The notes under the pieces are model-generated. The model did not search any database, had not been told where the DNA came from, and worked only from the letters and a program-made list of their open reading frames with translations. Made by a program: the position numbers and the translations under genes. From positions 7,743,903 through 7,807,902 of the forward strand of contig CM046332.1 in the NCBI GenBank assembly GCA_025403435.1: DNA of 64,000 nucleotides, read 5' to 3'. The stretch is from Artocarpus heterophyllus (taxonomy: Eukaryota; Streptophyta; Magnoliopsida; Rosales; Moraceae). Every line of letters begins with the position of its first letter. Positions within the stretch are counted from its first letter, which is position 1. Shown here one piece after another: positions 33,930-45,871 of the stretch.

Positions 33930-36749
33930 TGTAACGTCCCCCCTTACGGACATCACAGATGTCGTTACATACTTTCATTTAATACTTTACTTAAAGACAA
34001 ACTGTATAACTTAAAGATAGTTTGAAAACATAACCCAGGATCCATGCATGCATTTTTTTTTTAATAAAACATTCAATAAATTAACCTTATTAATAATGAT
34101 AATAATAATTTACTTGATCTTAAATATTCTTTAAATTGTTAGCCAAAACCGTAAGAATAGAAACAAACATTCAAACCATCTTGGAAAACATACTTACAGT
34201 TCGACAGACTGAACTTAAGGGTTCGGTAGGCTAAAGATGTCCGGCAGGCCGCAGGTCAAACTTCGGCAGGCCGTCCGAGATAAACAAAAACTTTTCAGAA
34301 AACTTAATTTAAATACAAGTTCAATATTTCAACATACAGAAGACCAAATTCTTAAAATGATAAAATAAAATATTAAAACATAGTTCTTGTATTCTTTAAA
34401 ACTTAACAAATAAATATGTTCTAATAATAAATCATAGCTTAAATCATAAAACTTGCTTCTTTGGTGTTCTTTCGATTACAATTCATCTTGCTTAGTTCAC
34501 ACGCCTTTCCACGCCGTCCGCCTAGTCCATCACCTTCTTACCCTTATCTGCAACATGACATAAACTGAAAAAGCTAAAGCTTAGTAAGCACATTGTAATC
34601 TCACAACTTAAAACATTTATGAACATCATCATCATCATACATCTTAATAGTGCACTAGGCACATTCTCATAGGAACATATCTTTCATTACTTTGACCATA
34701 TTAAAACTTATTTCATTTTATCTTAAGGGCCCAAGTCTTGCACCATAATCATCATTGTACGCGCACCGTCATGAGAGGAAAAGGGTAGCTAATCCTAAAC
34801 CAAATATGACACATAACATATCATAACATTGGTGTGCAACACTTATTAGGTGATACATATATATATAACTTTCATGCTTTGAAATACGTCATCATCATAT
34901 ATGCATAACTTTATGATCATCAAAATATTTCATAAGAAAACTTTAAATGAAACCATCATAAAATCCATCATAGGATAATTATCATTATGCACATAATTTC
35001 AAACCTTATAAAACATATCATGTTACAGGTGAGAATGTACTTACCTTTTTTTTTTTTAGGTAGTTTACTTAACCTTAAATGTATCGGTGACGAAGCCGTG
35101 GTCTCGATGTGCTCGTTCCTTAGTGTGTTCATGCCATTTATTAATTTAAAGATACAAAATAAAATTAATACTTATTTTCATAGAATAAAACATCCATTCC
35201 ATATAACATCACACATACATTCATCTCTTGCAAACATAATTCATAACATGCATCTATAACCATAATCATCAAAACTATCAACAAAAATATATTTCTGACC
35301 TCCATGAATTAAAAATTTAATAACTCAACATTCTCATATAATTTAAGTACCACACTTAGCAGGAACCAAAATAATAGATAAATATATTACCAAGATTTTT
35401 CATTTATCATAAAAATTTCATTTAGTATCTAAAAACAAGTCTTACATATCAAACATGAAATCTGCCCGCAATAGTTAGGCAGTGAACTACTTCAAACTCA
35501 GGTCCATTTATTACTTTTTGACATCACAAAAAAATCTACAAAAATCAACATATAAAATAGACATATAGAACTCTAACATATCCAAAAATTGGCTTAAAAA
35601 AAAATCGGATTAGGTTAAAACACACATTTGAAATCAGAAATAAAACTAACTTAGGTTTGACAGGCAGTGAGTAATCTTTAGTAAACATTTTCAAACAATT
35701 AAAACACATTAATTTAAACTCTACTACCAACTTATTAACATACATCACAATACCACAAAATTATCTCAACACCTATAAAATCATTTAATCACACAAAACA
35801 TCACATAACCAAAAAGTCCAACCATTTTACTGTTAAAGCAGTTTCTAGACCTAGTCTTACTAAAAATTCCATAACACATAAAATACTCATCAAATCATTA
35901 CCAAAATTTTCAGTTCATAACTTAACATATATATGAACATTCTTGCCAAATTTCCTAGCAAAAAAAGCACGTTTACCCCTTGAACAAAAATCACATTTTC
36001 AAGCATCATAACCAAACAGCAATATTTTTACTGTGAGTGGCAGTGGGTAGAAAAATCATACTTAATGTAGAAAAATCGAAATAAGTTGAAACTTGGAAGA
36101 ACATTACATGACATATATATGAACATCATATCAAAATCTCAGATTAAAATAATATTCCTAGAAAAAGTTATGGCTGTCGGAGTAAGGAGGAAAACATATT
36201 TCAGAAATACCAAAAATGGCTCTTACCTCAAAATGAAGCTTCTCTCGTTTATCTTTGAATTTGGCTTGGTGGAAAGTGAGATTTCTTGGTGTTCTTTTTG
36301 GTGTTTACAGTAGGGAAAAATGGAGAAGAAAATGTAGAGAAGAGAGAATGAAAGAGTGGAGACGTGAGAGAGAGAGAAAAAAAAAACGTTTACGTGAAAA
36401 ATGAGAATGGTGAGAAAGGAAAGAGATAATCTCTCTTTAATTTCAGAATTTTTCTGATTAATTTGAGGCAAGCTTCACATGGAAAGTGGAGAGGATTGAG
36501 GGAAAGAAAGGTCAAAGTTCCAATAACGGTTCAAGTTATCATATTTCACTTCTTCAAAATAAGAAACCATATCAATTACATTCAATCAATCAAGAGTCAA
36601 TTATTTAATTTCCTTAAATGAGAAAATTAATCCATAAATATGCCAATCAATCATCAACCATTATCCAATCACAACCAATCATCATCATCACATTTCTAGG
36701 AGACTTCGGCTAACTGCTTGTCGGCTGTCATCGGCCTGCCGACTGCACA
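33930..36749 (-). repeat. gypsy-4 3' LTR (2820 bp, truncated)
   Basis: Starts TGTAACGTCCCCCC and aligns with gypsy-2 1937-2026 and 11764-14395 nearly continuously. Broken after CCGACTGCACAG. Palindrome arrays at 34200-34279 and 36704-36749; GA-rich tract at 36330-36430. No coding content. Confidence 0.9.
34200..34279 (-). repeat. GC-rich palindrome array, gypsy-4 LTR
   Basis: Units TTCGGTAGGCTAAA, CCGGCAGGCCGCAG and TTCGGCAGGCCGTC spaced about 21-23 bp. A second, broken array at 36704-36749 has TCGGCCTGCCGACT. Confidence 0.75.
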
Positions 36750-37333
36750 GTGATCCTGATAGGAATGAAATGTGCCATCTTCGTCAGTCGATCCACAACA
36801 ACCCAGATAGCATTATATCCATTCATAGTCTTGGGTAAACCGGTAATGAAATCCATTGCTATTTCCTCCCATTTCCATTCCGGTATCTAGATAGATTGTA
36901 AATCAGCACCAGGTTTCTGGTGTTCAGCTTTGACTTGCTGACATGTCAAACATTTCTTTACATACATGGCAACATCATGCTTCATTCCAAACCACCAGAA
37001 GTTACCCCTTAGATCATTATACATCTTTGTTGCACCTAGATGAATAAAGTAAGAAGTGTCATGAATTTCCACCAAGATCTTTTCCCTTAAGCCATCAACA
37101 TTGGGAACACATAAGCGGTCCTTGAGGTACAGAGTTCTGTCATCCGCAATACGAAACTCTTGTCATTTCCCATCTTTCATTTCCTGCTTAATCCTTACAA
37201 GACTTATATCTTCATCATGTTTTCTCCGAATTTCATCGTACATCGTCGGAGCAAGAGTGAGTGCTGACAACTATCCTGTGATAAGTTCTAAACCGAAGTT
37301 TAGAATTTCCTTTCTCAAAGGTTGAGACATCGC
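36750..37333 (-). pseudogene. gypsy-4 integrase zinc-binding and start of catalytic core
   Basis: Minus strand. 36887-37075 is the HHCC domain (HLGATKMYNDLRGNFWWFGM, then CLTCQQVKAEHQKPG). A stop follows LQSI. Beyond it the core starts [19 protein letters not shown] with the first catalytic Asp (MDF) and [16 protein letters not shown]; the gene is then cut at 36750 before the second Asp and the Glu. 37076-37333 is the RNase H-integrase linker. Integrase inserts cDNA into chromatin; here truncated. Confidence 0.85.
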
Positions 37334-37843
37334 TTACATTGACATCAACGTAGCCGCTGTCTTCCTACTTAAAGCATCTGTCACTCTATTAGCCTTTCCA
37401 GGGTGATATAAAATTTCACAATCGTAATCCTTCACCAATTCAAGCCATCTTCTTTGTATCATATTCAGGTCTCTCTGCGTGAAGAAGTACTTCAGACTTT
37501 GATGATCTATGAAGATCTTGCATTGGACCCCATATAAATAAGGTCTCCATATCTTCAATGCAAAAACGACTGCAGCTAACTCGAGGTCATAAGTGGGATA
37601 GTTCTTTTCATAATCCTTCAGTTGTCTTGATGCATAGGCAATTACCCTTTCATTTTGCATTAAAACAGCTCCAAGGCCCATCTTAGACGCATCACTATAA
37701 ATCACAAATCTGTCGTTTCCTTCTGGAATAGCCAACACTAGAGCTGTCGTTAGCCTCTTCTTTAGTTCCTAGAAACTCTTCTCGCAAGCATCTGTCCATT
37801 CATACTTCTTTCCCTTGCAAGTTAGATTCGTGAGTGGAGCTGT
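37334..37843 (-). pseudogene. gypsy-4 RNase H and end of reverse transcriptase
   Basis: 134 open codons hold an apparently complete RNase [19 protein letters not shown] (Asp), [13 protein letters not shown] (Glu), [18 protein letters not shown] (Asp), [13 protein letters not shown] (Asp). Upstream (37739-37843) is the end of RT ([25 protein letters not shown]) with one stop. The gene is broken at 37844 by gypsy-5 sequence. Confidence 0.87.
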
Positions 37844-38170
37844 TGTGACGCCCCCTCACAGACGTCAAAGATGTCGTTACATTCATACATTTACCAAAGC
37901 CTGTAACGCCCCCTTATGGACATCACAGATATCGTTACATTCATACATTATATACTTATTTGGAACTTTAATTGTACACGTAGTTAAGGAAATCGTAACC
38001 AGGATCCATACATACATTTTTTTTTACAACATTTATGAACTTAATCCATACTATTAATAATTCAATTACACATCAAATTGTTCATAAATTTCCTTTAATA
38101 AAGTAAATATACCAAATAGTAAAATTATAACTTATAAAATATCACATCATCTAAAACTATTTGCTCCCAC

Positions 38171-38353
38171 AGTTCGGTAGGCTGAACTGGAGACTTCGGC
38201 AGGTTGGGAATCATTTACCGGCAGGCCGACAGAGGCTCTGCAAAATAGGGTTTTTAAAACTTTTAAAGTTTGGAAGGCCGAAAATGAGATCAACAGGCCG
38301 AACATTCTTACATCGGCATGCCGACCAACGATGATCGGTAGACCGACCGAGCC
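38171..38353 (-). repeat. GC-rich palindrome array, gypsy-5 LTR (U5 side)
   Basis: About seven units including CGGCAGGCCGAC and a perfect palindrome TCGGCATGCCGA, closing ACCGACCGAGCC. The closing CCGACCGAG also closes the copia leader arrays. Confidence 0.8.
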
Positions 38354-40092
38354 AAAACTTTAAGAAAACTTAATTTTTAGACAAATTCAACTTTTCAAAA
38401 TGCGGAAGATCAAATTCTTAAAATGATAAAATAGAATAATAAAACATAGTTCTTATATTCTTTAAAACTTATCATAAAAATATGTTCAAATAATAAACCA
38501 TAGCTTAAATCATAAAAATTGCATCATTGGCGTTTTTCCGGTTACAATTCATCTTCCTTATGCTCACATGCCTTTCCATGTCCTCTGCCTAATCGATGAC
38601 TTTCTTACCCTTATTTGCAACATGATATTAACTTGAATAAGCCAAAGCTTAGTAAACATAAAAACTTAACATTCACACATATTTTAGGCACCATACTTGA
38701 CAGGGGTAAAGTTAATACATAAACATATTACCATGATTTTTCTTTAGTCATAAAAATTACATTAAGTATCTAGAAACAAACCATACATTTCAAACATGAA
38801 ATCTGTCAGCAATAGTAAGGCAGTGAACAACTTTATTCTCAGGTCTGTTTAACACATTCTAACATCATAGAAAAATCTATAAAAATTAACATATATAGTA
38901 GACATATAGAACCCTAACATATCCAAAAATTGGTTTCAACAAAAATCAGAGTAAGTCAAAACACACATTTGAAAATTAGTAGTAAAACTAACTTAGGTTT
39001 GATAGGCAGTAAGTAATCTTTTGAAACATTTTCTAACAATTAAAACACATATATTTTAATTTTAAAATTCATACTAACATCTTACTAACATATATTTCAA
39101 TATCATAAAATTATCTCATCATCAATAAAATCATTTAAACATATAAAATGTCACATAAACAAAAGTCCAAAATTAACATTGTTAAAACAGTTTCTTGACC
39201 TAGTCCCAATAGAAAATTCATAACACATAATTCACTCATCAAAACATTACCAAACTTTGCAGTCCATAATATAACATATACATTAACATTCTTACCAAAT
39301 TTTGTAGCAGACAAAGTACGTTTACCCCTTGAACAAAAATCGCATTTTCATGCATCATAACCAAACAACAATATTTTACTGTGAGTGGTAGAGAATAGAA
39401 ATTTCATAACTTATCATAGAAAAATCCCATTAAGGTGAAACTTGGAGAAACATCACAAAACTCATACATGAATAACATATTAAAAATTCAGAGCAAACGA
39501 AATTTTGTAGAGGAAGATATAGCAGTCAGATGTCAAGAAGGATTTCATTGAAACGAGAATGAACTCTTACCTCAAAATGATTCTTCTCAAATTCCTTCGA
39601 ATTCAACCAATAAAATTTCAATTTTTCTTTCAATTATATGCAGAGAATTTTGAGGGAGAGGAGGAATAGAAAACGTGGAGAAGAGAAGAAGAAGAGAAGA
39701 ATAAAAGAAACGTCTCAGAATGAGAGAGAAAAAAGACGTGAGAGGAAGAGAGAGAAGATAATTGTCGTGAATGAAGGTAACGTAAAAAATTCAATACCCT
39801 CAATTATGTCAAAAAAAAAATTTTTCTGACTAATCTAGACTAAATTTTTATGGAGAAAGGAGAGGAAATTGGGGAAATTCAAATCATTTAGATAAACTTA
39901 CCATGCTTTACCCATTTTATAAAGGGGAAACCATATCAATCAATACCAATCAATGCAAAGTCAAACATTTTCTTTCCTTAAATGATAAAATTACTCCATA
40001 ATTATACCAATTAATCACATTAAACCACCCAATCAATGTAATTATCTCAACCATAAATTTGGAGAGATTTTTGCTGACTACTCGTCAGCTGT

Positions 40093-40201
40093 CATCAGCC
40101 TGCCGATTCTTCACATCGGCATGCCGATTGCACAAAGTTCGGCCTGTCAATTCTTGGAAGACTTTTCAGTCTGTCGAACTTAAAATTCTGGCCTGCCAAA
40201 C
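40093..40201 (-). repeat. GC-rich palindrome array, gypsy-5 LTR (U3 side)
   Basis: Five units, among them TCAGCCTGCCGATT, TCGGCATGCCGATT and TTCGGCCTGTCAAT, about 20-27 bp apart, in the opposite orientation to the array at 38171. Confidence 0.77.
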
Positions 40202-40428
40202 TATCCTTAAAACATAATACATCATAGCATTCAAGACATCATTGCATCATAATTAAACATACATTGTAACTAACATGAACACTTCAGCACATCGATTCCA
40301 TGCGATCATCACCTGTCATAGAACTTAAAATAAATAGTTAGTAACATAAAATCATAAATCATTAATAAAATTACTTAATGTCGTTACTAACTTAGCATAA
40401 TCTGCTACATAAAAATAGGTGGGTGTTA

Positions 40429-42428
40429 TGTTCGACATGTATGCCCTAAGGAGTAAAAATGTAATACGTTTTTGGAGACATTTTTATCAATAAAGAATTT
40501 ATTCATTTATATATACCAAATCTTGTCTTCTTTATGTTCACATTTGTTGAATGTATGTTAAGCAAACAGTAGTCTTAGACTGTCGGTCTAAACCATTAAG
40601 AATTGGGCATATGATGGACTAATTATCCAGAAGACACGATTCTTAAGGTGACGGTTTAAAACATATGATCTGCAATCGAGGGAATAAAGTTGGGCACTTT
40701 ATTTATGCAAAGATTGTTATGTTGTCTATATCCCTAAAGGGAGATGGTTTGTCTTGACCATCGGAGTTGGACTCCGTGAATAGAAACATTGGCATGTTGT
40801 CATAGGTGACGATGTGTTGGATCGGGACACAAAGTGAATTGATTTGGATTAATTATTCTGTCTTGGCAAATCGATTCACTTTAGACAATCATTTGTATTG
40901 TATCTTAATCTTGAGATGGATAGTGGGCCCGTTGTCTCGACTTGTGTCTTTTGATGTACCAAAGGGTGACTCCCACATCTCAATGGTGGTATGCATACCG
41001 GTACGTTGGAGGCATAACTCTTGATAGCGTAGATTTGTTATTCATAGATATGGAATCCATAGCTCCTCTTTAGGAGAAATGGTATCCTCTTATATACATT
41101 ATACTGTAATTGGAAAACTGGAGCGCTCAACCATTTGGATACATAGGTGTAACCGAATGGTATACTATCTTTGGATGGTAAGTTTTCTAATGGTGAGATA
41201 ATGGAACGTATGATAAAAATAATCAGGAAGGTAAGACAGAACTTGTCCTTAAGCCAATTATGAATTATCACATAGGGATACGATACACTTTGATATGTCA
41301 TGGAGACTTAGCCATACGGGCTTCGTAATTCTATAAAGCTCGAGAGTGCAGCTCCAAGCTTTTAGTGGAGTAGCGTTGGAGTTGATAATTGTGATATGTA
41401 TATATGGGATATTGGGTTTCATAATTATCGAGAGCTTGAACTTTATAGGTCTATTTTGGTCCCCTTTGCTAGCTCAGAAAATCCCGTAACGATACGGCGT
41501 GCTTTTTCAATATTGGTGACTTATGTCGAATTTATCAGATTGGACAAAAATTTGAAAGAATCAAATAATTCATTTCTACTTATTAGTTGAATTAATTTTG
41601 TAATAAAATTAATTTAAGATAAACTTGTTGAATTATTGGGATCGGATAATTCTTGTCTGTTTATCAATTGATTTAATTGGATAAATTAAATTAAGATAAA
41701 CTTGTAGAATTGTTGTGAATTGATTTATTTTCTTAGAGATTATCTTGATAAAGTTTGTTTTGATCAGATAACTTCTCTATTGGGTTATTTGAATCAAAAC
41801 TGAGACTTTATCCTATAGATTCTCGGGTGAAAAATAAAAGATTTGCGAAAATATTTACGCGGTAGTTCGGCCTACCGATCTACGTGTTCAGCCTACCGAT
41901 CAGCGAAAGATAAGATTACATGTTTTCACGTGGATCTTATCAGATATTGATCCGAACTTGATTCTATTTCGAGTTTTTGAGACATAATTTGATAAGGACT
42001 GACCCCAGGACCAATCGCTATATAAAAAGGGAGTAAGTCTCATGAGTTACTCAGATCAATTGAGAGATTAAGAGTGATACTCTTCTGGTTGGCATTTGAA
42101 AACTTCCTGAGAGCTTTTGTTCACAAATCACGAACACTAGCTTTGGGTTCTCTCGATTGGTTGGAAGGAGAGTCACCGGTGGAAGAGCTATACGTGTGAG
42201 CCCACACTCACTCCGATCGTGGATAAATAATAGCAAAAAAGACCAGTTGGTTGAGGCTCTTTCAGAACGTTACTTCTCTTCACGGGTTGCGGAGGTTCTT
42301 CAACACACAAAGGTTAGTAAGATCTGTTTAATTTATACATATAGCATGACAAACTTGTGTTTTGGAAAAATACTCTGATGTTAAAATTTTTAAAACCGTT
42401 GTGCACCTCACATCATTTTTTTCCAACA
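40429..42428 (+). repeat. copia-C 5' LTR (2000 bp)
   Basis: TGTTCGACATGTATGCCC to TTTTTTCCAACA. Promoter at 42011-42028, palindrome units at 41864-41905. Its 41573-42289 part is duplicated at 43577-44287. Confidence 0.93.
42011..42028 (+). promoter_or_regulatory. copia-C LTR core promoter
   Basis: CCAAT at 42011 and TATATAAAAA at 42019-42028, followed by GGGAGTAAGTCTCATGAG, the conserved presumed start region. Confidence 0.8.
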
Positions 42429-42430
42429 AT

Positions 42431-42442
42431 TGGTATCAGAGC
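42431..42442 (+). promoter_or_regulatory. copia-C primer binding site
   Basis: TGGTATCAGAGC two bases after the LTR. Confidence 0.88.
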
Positions 42443-42940
42443 CAAGGTTTTTACATAAATTTACGAGTTTGTGATCATACTATATGTATAAATTTTGTGA
42501 TCTTAGTCTTTCCTATGCTTGAATTTAATTTTATAGAGAGTTGGCACTCTAGGTTTCTATATAATTATATGTTGTCATAAATTATGTGGTGAATGTTCAT
42601 TAATTAATTATGGTCGATTAAATTGTTATTTAATTATTAATTAATTAATTAATTTATACCGGTTATGGTTCCTTAGAGGTTAGAATATGTATCTAGGTTT
42701 TTCATGTAATTAGATGGCGGACTATCATCTCCGTCTAAAAATTGTTATTTAATTTTTAATTTGTGAGAATTTTGTAATTAAATAATTATTCGGAGAAGAC
42801 GGATCTAGAAAGCGGATCTAGAGGATGGATGATGGCACACCCAGGTATTTCCTGTGTCTCTAATTTTATGTTTTTGAATTGTTGAAAATAAAATTGATGA
42901 ATTACATTAAAATTGTATTTTCTGGAATGGAGATTTATGC

Positions 42941-43177
42941 TCGGTCGGCATGCCAAACCTTCAGTTCGGTAGGCCGATGGTCACAGATCGGTAGGCCGAA
43001 CGAGTGGTTCGACAGGCTGTTAGTGGAGCAGAAATCGACTGGCTCTGCCGACAGGCCGAACTTCCAGTTCAGCTGGCCGAACTCTCATGGGTCGACAGGC
43101 TGATATTTTTGACCGGCAGGCCGATGAAGCATGACTGGTAGGCCGATCACCCAGATTGGCCTGCCGACCGAGAGCTG
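42941..43177 (+). repeat. GC-rich palindrome array in copia-C leader
   Basis: About ten units (TCGGCATGCCAA, TTCGGTAGGCCGAT, TCGGTAGGCCGAAC, CCGGCAGGCCGATG and others). The steps are mainly 20-24 bp. Flanked by inverted CTCGGTCGGC and GCCGACCGAG. Confidence 0.85.
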
Positions 43178-43540
43178 TAAATTTTTCAAAAAAGGTGCAA
43201 TTTTTGCGATGCAGTTTTAATTTTATTTTTGAGACGTTTCTGAGAAACATTAAATTTGGATATGATCGAAAATATGAAGCAGTTGATTCATACAGGATTG
43301 AAGACTTGAAGATGGGAATTACGTGAAGAATGATACAACTTGAGAATTCAAGGATGAAGAATCGATAAATGTCTCGATTATTCTCTTGTAATCTTTGTTT
43401 TTTCTACTCTCTAGGGTGGAACCACAATATTACGGTTATTATTATTTTGCTTGTAGCTTTGCTTGATTGCTTTGCTTGTCTGCATTATAATAGGATTTAC
43501 CATGTATATTGATAACATGTCATATAGGATAGGGAGTGCC

Positions 43541-44982
43541 TTTGTCGAGAGTTCGCAGAGATTTTTTCATGTCTGCTTATTAGTTGAATTAATTTTGTAA
43601 TAAAATTAATTTAAGATAAACTTGTCGAATTATTGGGATCGGATAATTCTTGTCTGTTTATCAATTGATTTAATTGGATAAATTAAATTAAGATAAACTT
43701 GTAGAATTGTTGTGAATTGATTTATTTTCTTAGAGATTATCTTGATAAAGTTTGTTTTGATCAGATAACTTCTCTATTGGGTTATTTGAATCAAAACTGA
43801 GACTTTATCCTATAGATTCTCGGGTGAAAAATAAAAGATTTACGAAAATATTTACGCGGTAGTTCGGCCTACCGATCTACGTGTTCAGCCTACCGATCAG
43901 CGAAAGATAAGATTACATGTTTTCACGTGGATCTTATCAGATATTGATCCGAACTTGATTCTGTTTCGAGTTTTTGAGACATAATCTGATAAGGACTGAC
44001 CCCAGGACCAATCGCTATATAAAAAGGGAGTAAGTCTCATGAGTTACTCAGATCAATTGAGAGATTAAGAGTGATACTCTTCTGGTTGGCATTTGAAAAC
44101 TTCCTGAGAGCTTTTGTTCACAAATCACGAACACTAGCTTTGGGTTCTCTCGATTGGTTGGAAGGAGAGTCACCGGTGGAAGAGCTGTACATGTGAGCCC
44201 ACACTCACTCCGATCGTGGATAAATAATAGCAAAAAAGACCAGTTGGTTGAGGCTCTTTCAGAACGTTACTTCTCTTCACGGGTTGCGGATCGGCGGGAG
44301 ATAAAGGATCTTCACACTCAATTAAAGGAACTACTTGACAAAGGCTTCATCAGGTGGAAAATACTTGATATACACACTCAAATAAAAGATTCGCAGAGAT
44401 TTTTTCTCGAGAGTTCGGCGTGCTGAATGACGTGTTCGGCCTACCGAATGGGCCTGTTCGGCTTGCCGATCAGCGAGAGATAAGATTACGCGTTTTCACG
44501 CGGATCTTATCAGATATTGATCTGAACTTGATTCTGTTTCATGTTTTTGAGACCTAATCTGATAAGGACTAACCCTAGGACCAATGGCTATATAAAGGGA
44601 GTGAGTCTCATGATTTACTAAGATCAATTGAGAGATTAAGAGTGATACTCTTCTAGTAAGCATCTAAAAACTCCCTGAGAGCTTTTGTTCACAAATCACG
44701 AACACTAGCTTTGGGTTGTCTCACGTGGTTGGAAGGAGAGTCACCAGTGGAAGAGCTGTACGTGTGAGCTCACACTCACTTTGGTTGTGGATAGAGAATA
44801 GCAAAGAAGACCAGTTGGTTAAGGCACTTCTGGAACGTTACTTCTCTACACAGGCTGCGGAGGTTCTTCACACAAAGGTTAGTAAGATATGTCTAATTTA
44901 TACATATAACATGTTAAACTTGTGTTTTGGAAATTACTCTGATGAAAATTTTAAAATTCCGCTGCGCACCGTGTTTCCAACA
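43541..44982 (+). repeat. Rearranged LTR mosaic with duplication and gypsy RT filler
   Basis: In order: a ~36-bp scrambled join; 43577-44287, almost identical to 41573-42289 (about half a dozen differences by eye) with a second TATATAAAAA at 44016; 44288-44360, which translates to REIKDLHTQLKELLDKGFIR, a gypsy reverse-transcriptase piece not derived from any gypsy copy seen here; about 30 bp echoing that piece; then 44380-44982, part of a third LTR copy with TATATAAA at 44589 ending TTTCCAACA. Short stretches such as TTCGCAGAGATTTTTT recur at both joins. Confidence 0.85.
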
Positions 44983-45318
44983 CGATGGTCAGAACAAACT
45001 ATCTCCCAATAGGGATATAGACAAGATAACAATCTTTATATGAATAAAGCACCCAATTTTATTCCCTCGATTGCAGATCTTATGATTTAGACCGTCACCT
45101 TAAGAATCGTGTCTTCCACATAATCTGTCTATCATATGCTTTATTCTTAAAGGTTTAGACCGATAGTTTTAAAATATTATTTGCTTAACATATATTCAAC
45201 AAATATGAACATAAAAAGGACAAGATTTAGTATATATATAATAAATAAATTCTTTATTGATAAAAATGTCTCCAAAAGCATATTACATTTTTACTTGTTA
45301 GGGCATACATGTCTAACA
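44983..45318 (-). repeat. copia-D 3' LTR fragment
   Basis: Matches copia-A 3600-3937 (CGATGGTC to CATGTCTAACA). The first ~1.6 kb of the LTR is missing. Confidence 0.88.
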
Positions 45319-45871
45319 ATCTCCCACTTGCACTAAGTGAGTAAATATGACAAATCTTGCATCCACATAGCTTCCACATGCATCTTGAAGACTCTCCCAG
45401 AAGTATCTTCGTAAATGGATCACCTAAATTTTCCTCTGACATGATTTTACACACCGTGACATGCCCGTCCTCAATGAAATCCTTTATCACATGATAATTT
45501 CGACCAATATGCTTCCTCTTCTTGTGAAATCTTGGTTCCTTAGCATTAGCTACCGCCGCACTATTATCACAGTACTGTGATACTGCCTTATCCATACCAG
45601 GAACTACCTCAAGATCCCCAAGGAACTTGCGAAACCACACTGCTTCTTTTGAAGCATCACTAGCTACCACATACTCAGCCTCCATTGTTGAATACGAAGT
45701 GCAATCTTGCTTCACACTTCTCCAATTGATGGCACCACCACCTAGAGTAAACAGAAAACCCGAAGTCGATTTCCTCGAATCCATACAGGATTGAAAATCT
45801 GAGTCTGTATATCCTAGAGGACTCAAGTCCTCTCCCGAATATACAAGCATATACCCTCGAGTCTTTCTCAA
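45319..45871 (-). pseudogene. copia-D RNase H
   Basis: An open frame of about 185 codons inside the element: GYTDSDFQSCMDSRKSTSGF (Asp), MEAEYVVAS (Glu), QYCDNSAAVANA (Asp), HIGRNYHVIKDF, NLGDPFTKIL. The usual C-terminal ten residues are frameshifted (LGESSRCMWK), and the frame runs through the LTR. Catalytic residues are all kept, in contrast to copia-F where the first is altered. Confidence 0.87.

Larger units (their letters stand above)
33930..37843 (-). mobile_element. gypsy-4: truncated gypsy-2-family element
   Basis: Minus strand. A 3' LTR part (33930-36749) passes without terminus or polypurine tract into integrase, then RNase H and the end of RT, where gypsy-5 begins at 37844. About 270 bp of LTR end plus the end of pol are deleted. 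The 5' half (protease, gag, 5' LTR) is not in the window. Confidence 0.85.
37844..40428 (-). mobile_element. gypsy-5: internally deleted gypsy-2-family element
   Basis: 37844-37891 is the first 48 bp of an LTR (TGTGACGCCCCC). It is followed directly by ten bases of primer-site sequence (TACCAAAGCC, 37892-37901) and then an almost complete 5' LTR (37902-40428). All of gag and pol, and most of the 3' LTR, are gone. Inserted in gypsy-4 RT. The LTR lacks its final CA because copia-C starts there. Confidence 0.83.
37902..40428 (-). repeat. gypsy-5 5' LTR (2527 bp)
   Basis: A subfamily of the gypsy-2 LTR with several internal deletions and clear divergence; TGTAACGCCCCC to GGTGGGTGTTA. GA-rich tract 39640-39780. 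No gene. Confidence 0.88.
40429..43540 (+). mobile_element. copia-C: copia-A-family 5' LTR and leader, truncated
   Basis: The LTR (40429-42428) begins TGTTCGACATG directly after the gypsy-5 LTR, two bases short of that LTR's end. Primer site and leader follow. Homology to the leader ends at GGGAGTGCC near 43540, still upstream of gag, where a rearranged segment begins. Confidence 0.88.
42429..43540 (+). other. copia-C leader, partial
   Basis: AT-rich, non-coding, colinear with the other leaders: ATGATGGCACACCCAG-GTATTT (GT at 42845), palindrome array, then CTCTAGGGTGGAACC at about 43410. Confidence 0.78.

Noticed and set aside
34987..35259. Possible host gene exon in the gypsy-4 LTR
   Set aside because: The segment is shared with the gypsy-2 LTR at 12640-12900, where the frame is broken; it is repeat sequence.
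42157..42378. A sense-strand frame (VGRRVTGGRAVRVSPHSL...) open in at least seven copies near the LTR end
   Set aside because: In the copies inspected its only start is TTG and no ATG lies in frame upstream. In plants it would not be translated from there; the openness reflects recent common ancestry of the LTRs.
44154..44426. Fusion protein of the LTR frame with a gypsy RT segment
   Set aside because: An accidental frame across repair filler with a TTG start; it is not a gene fusion.
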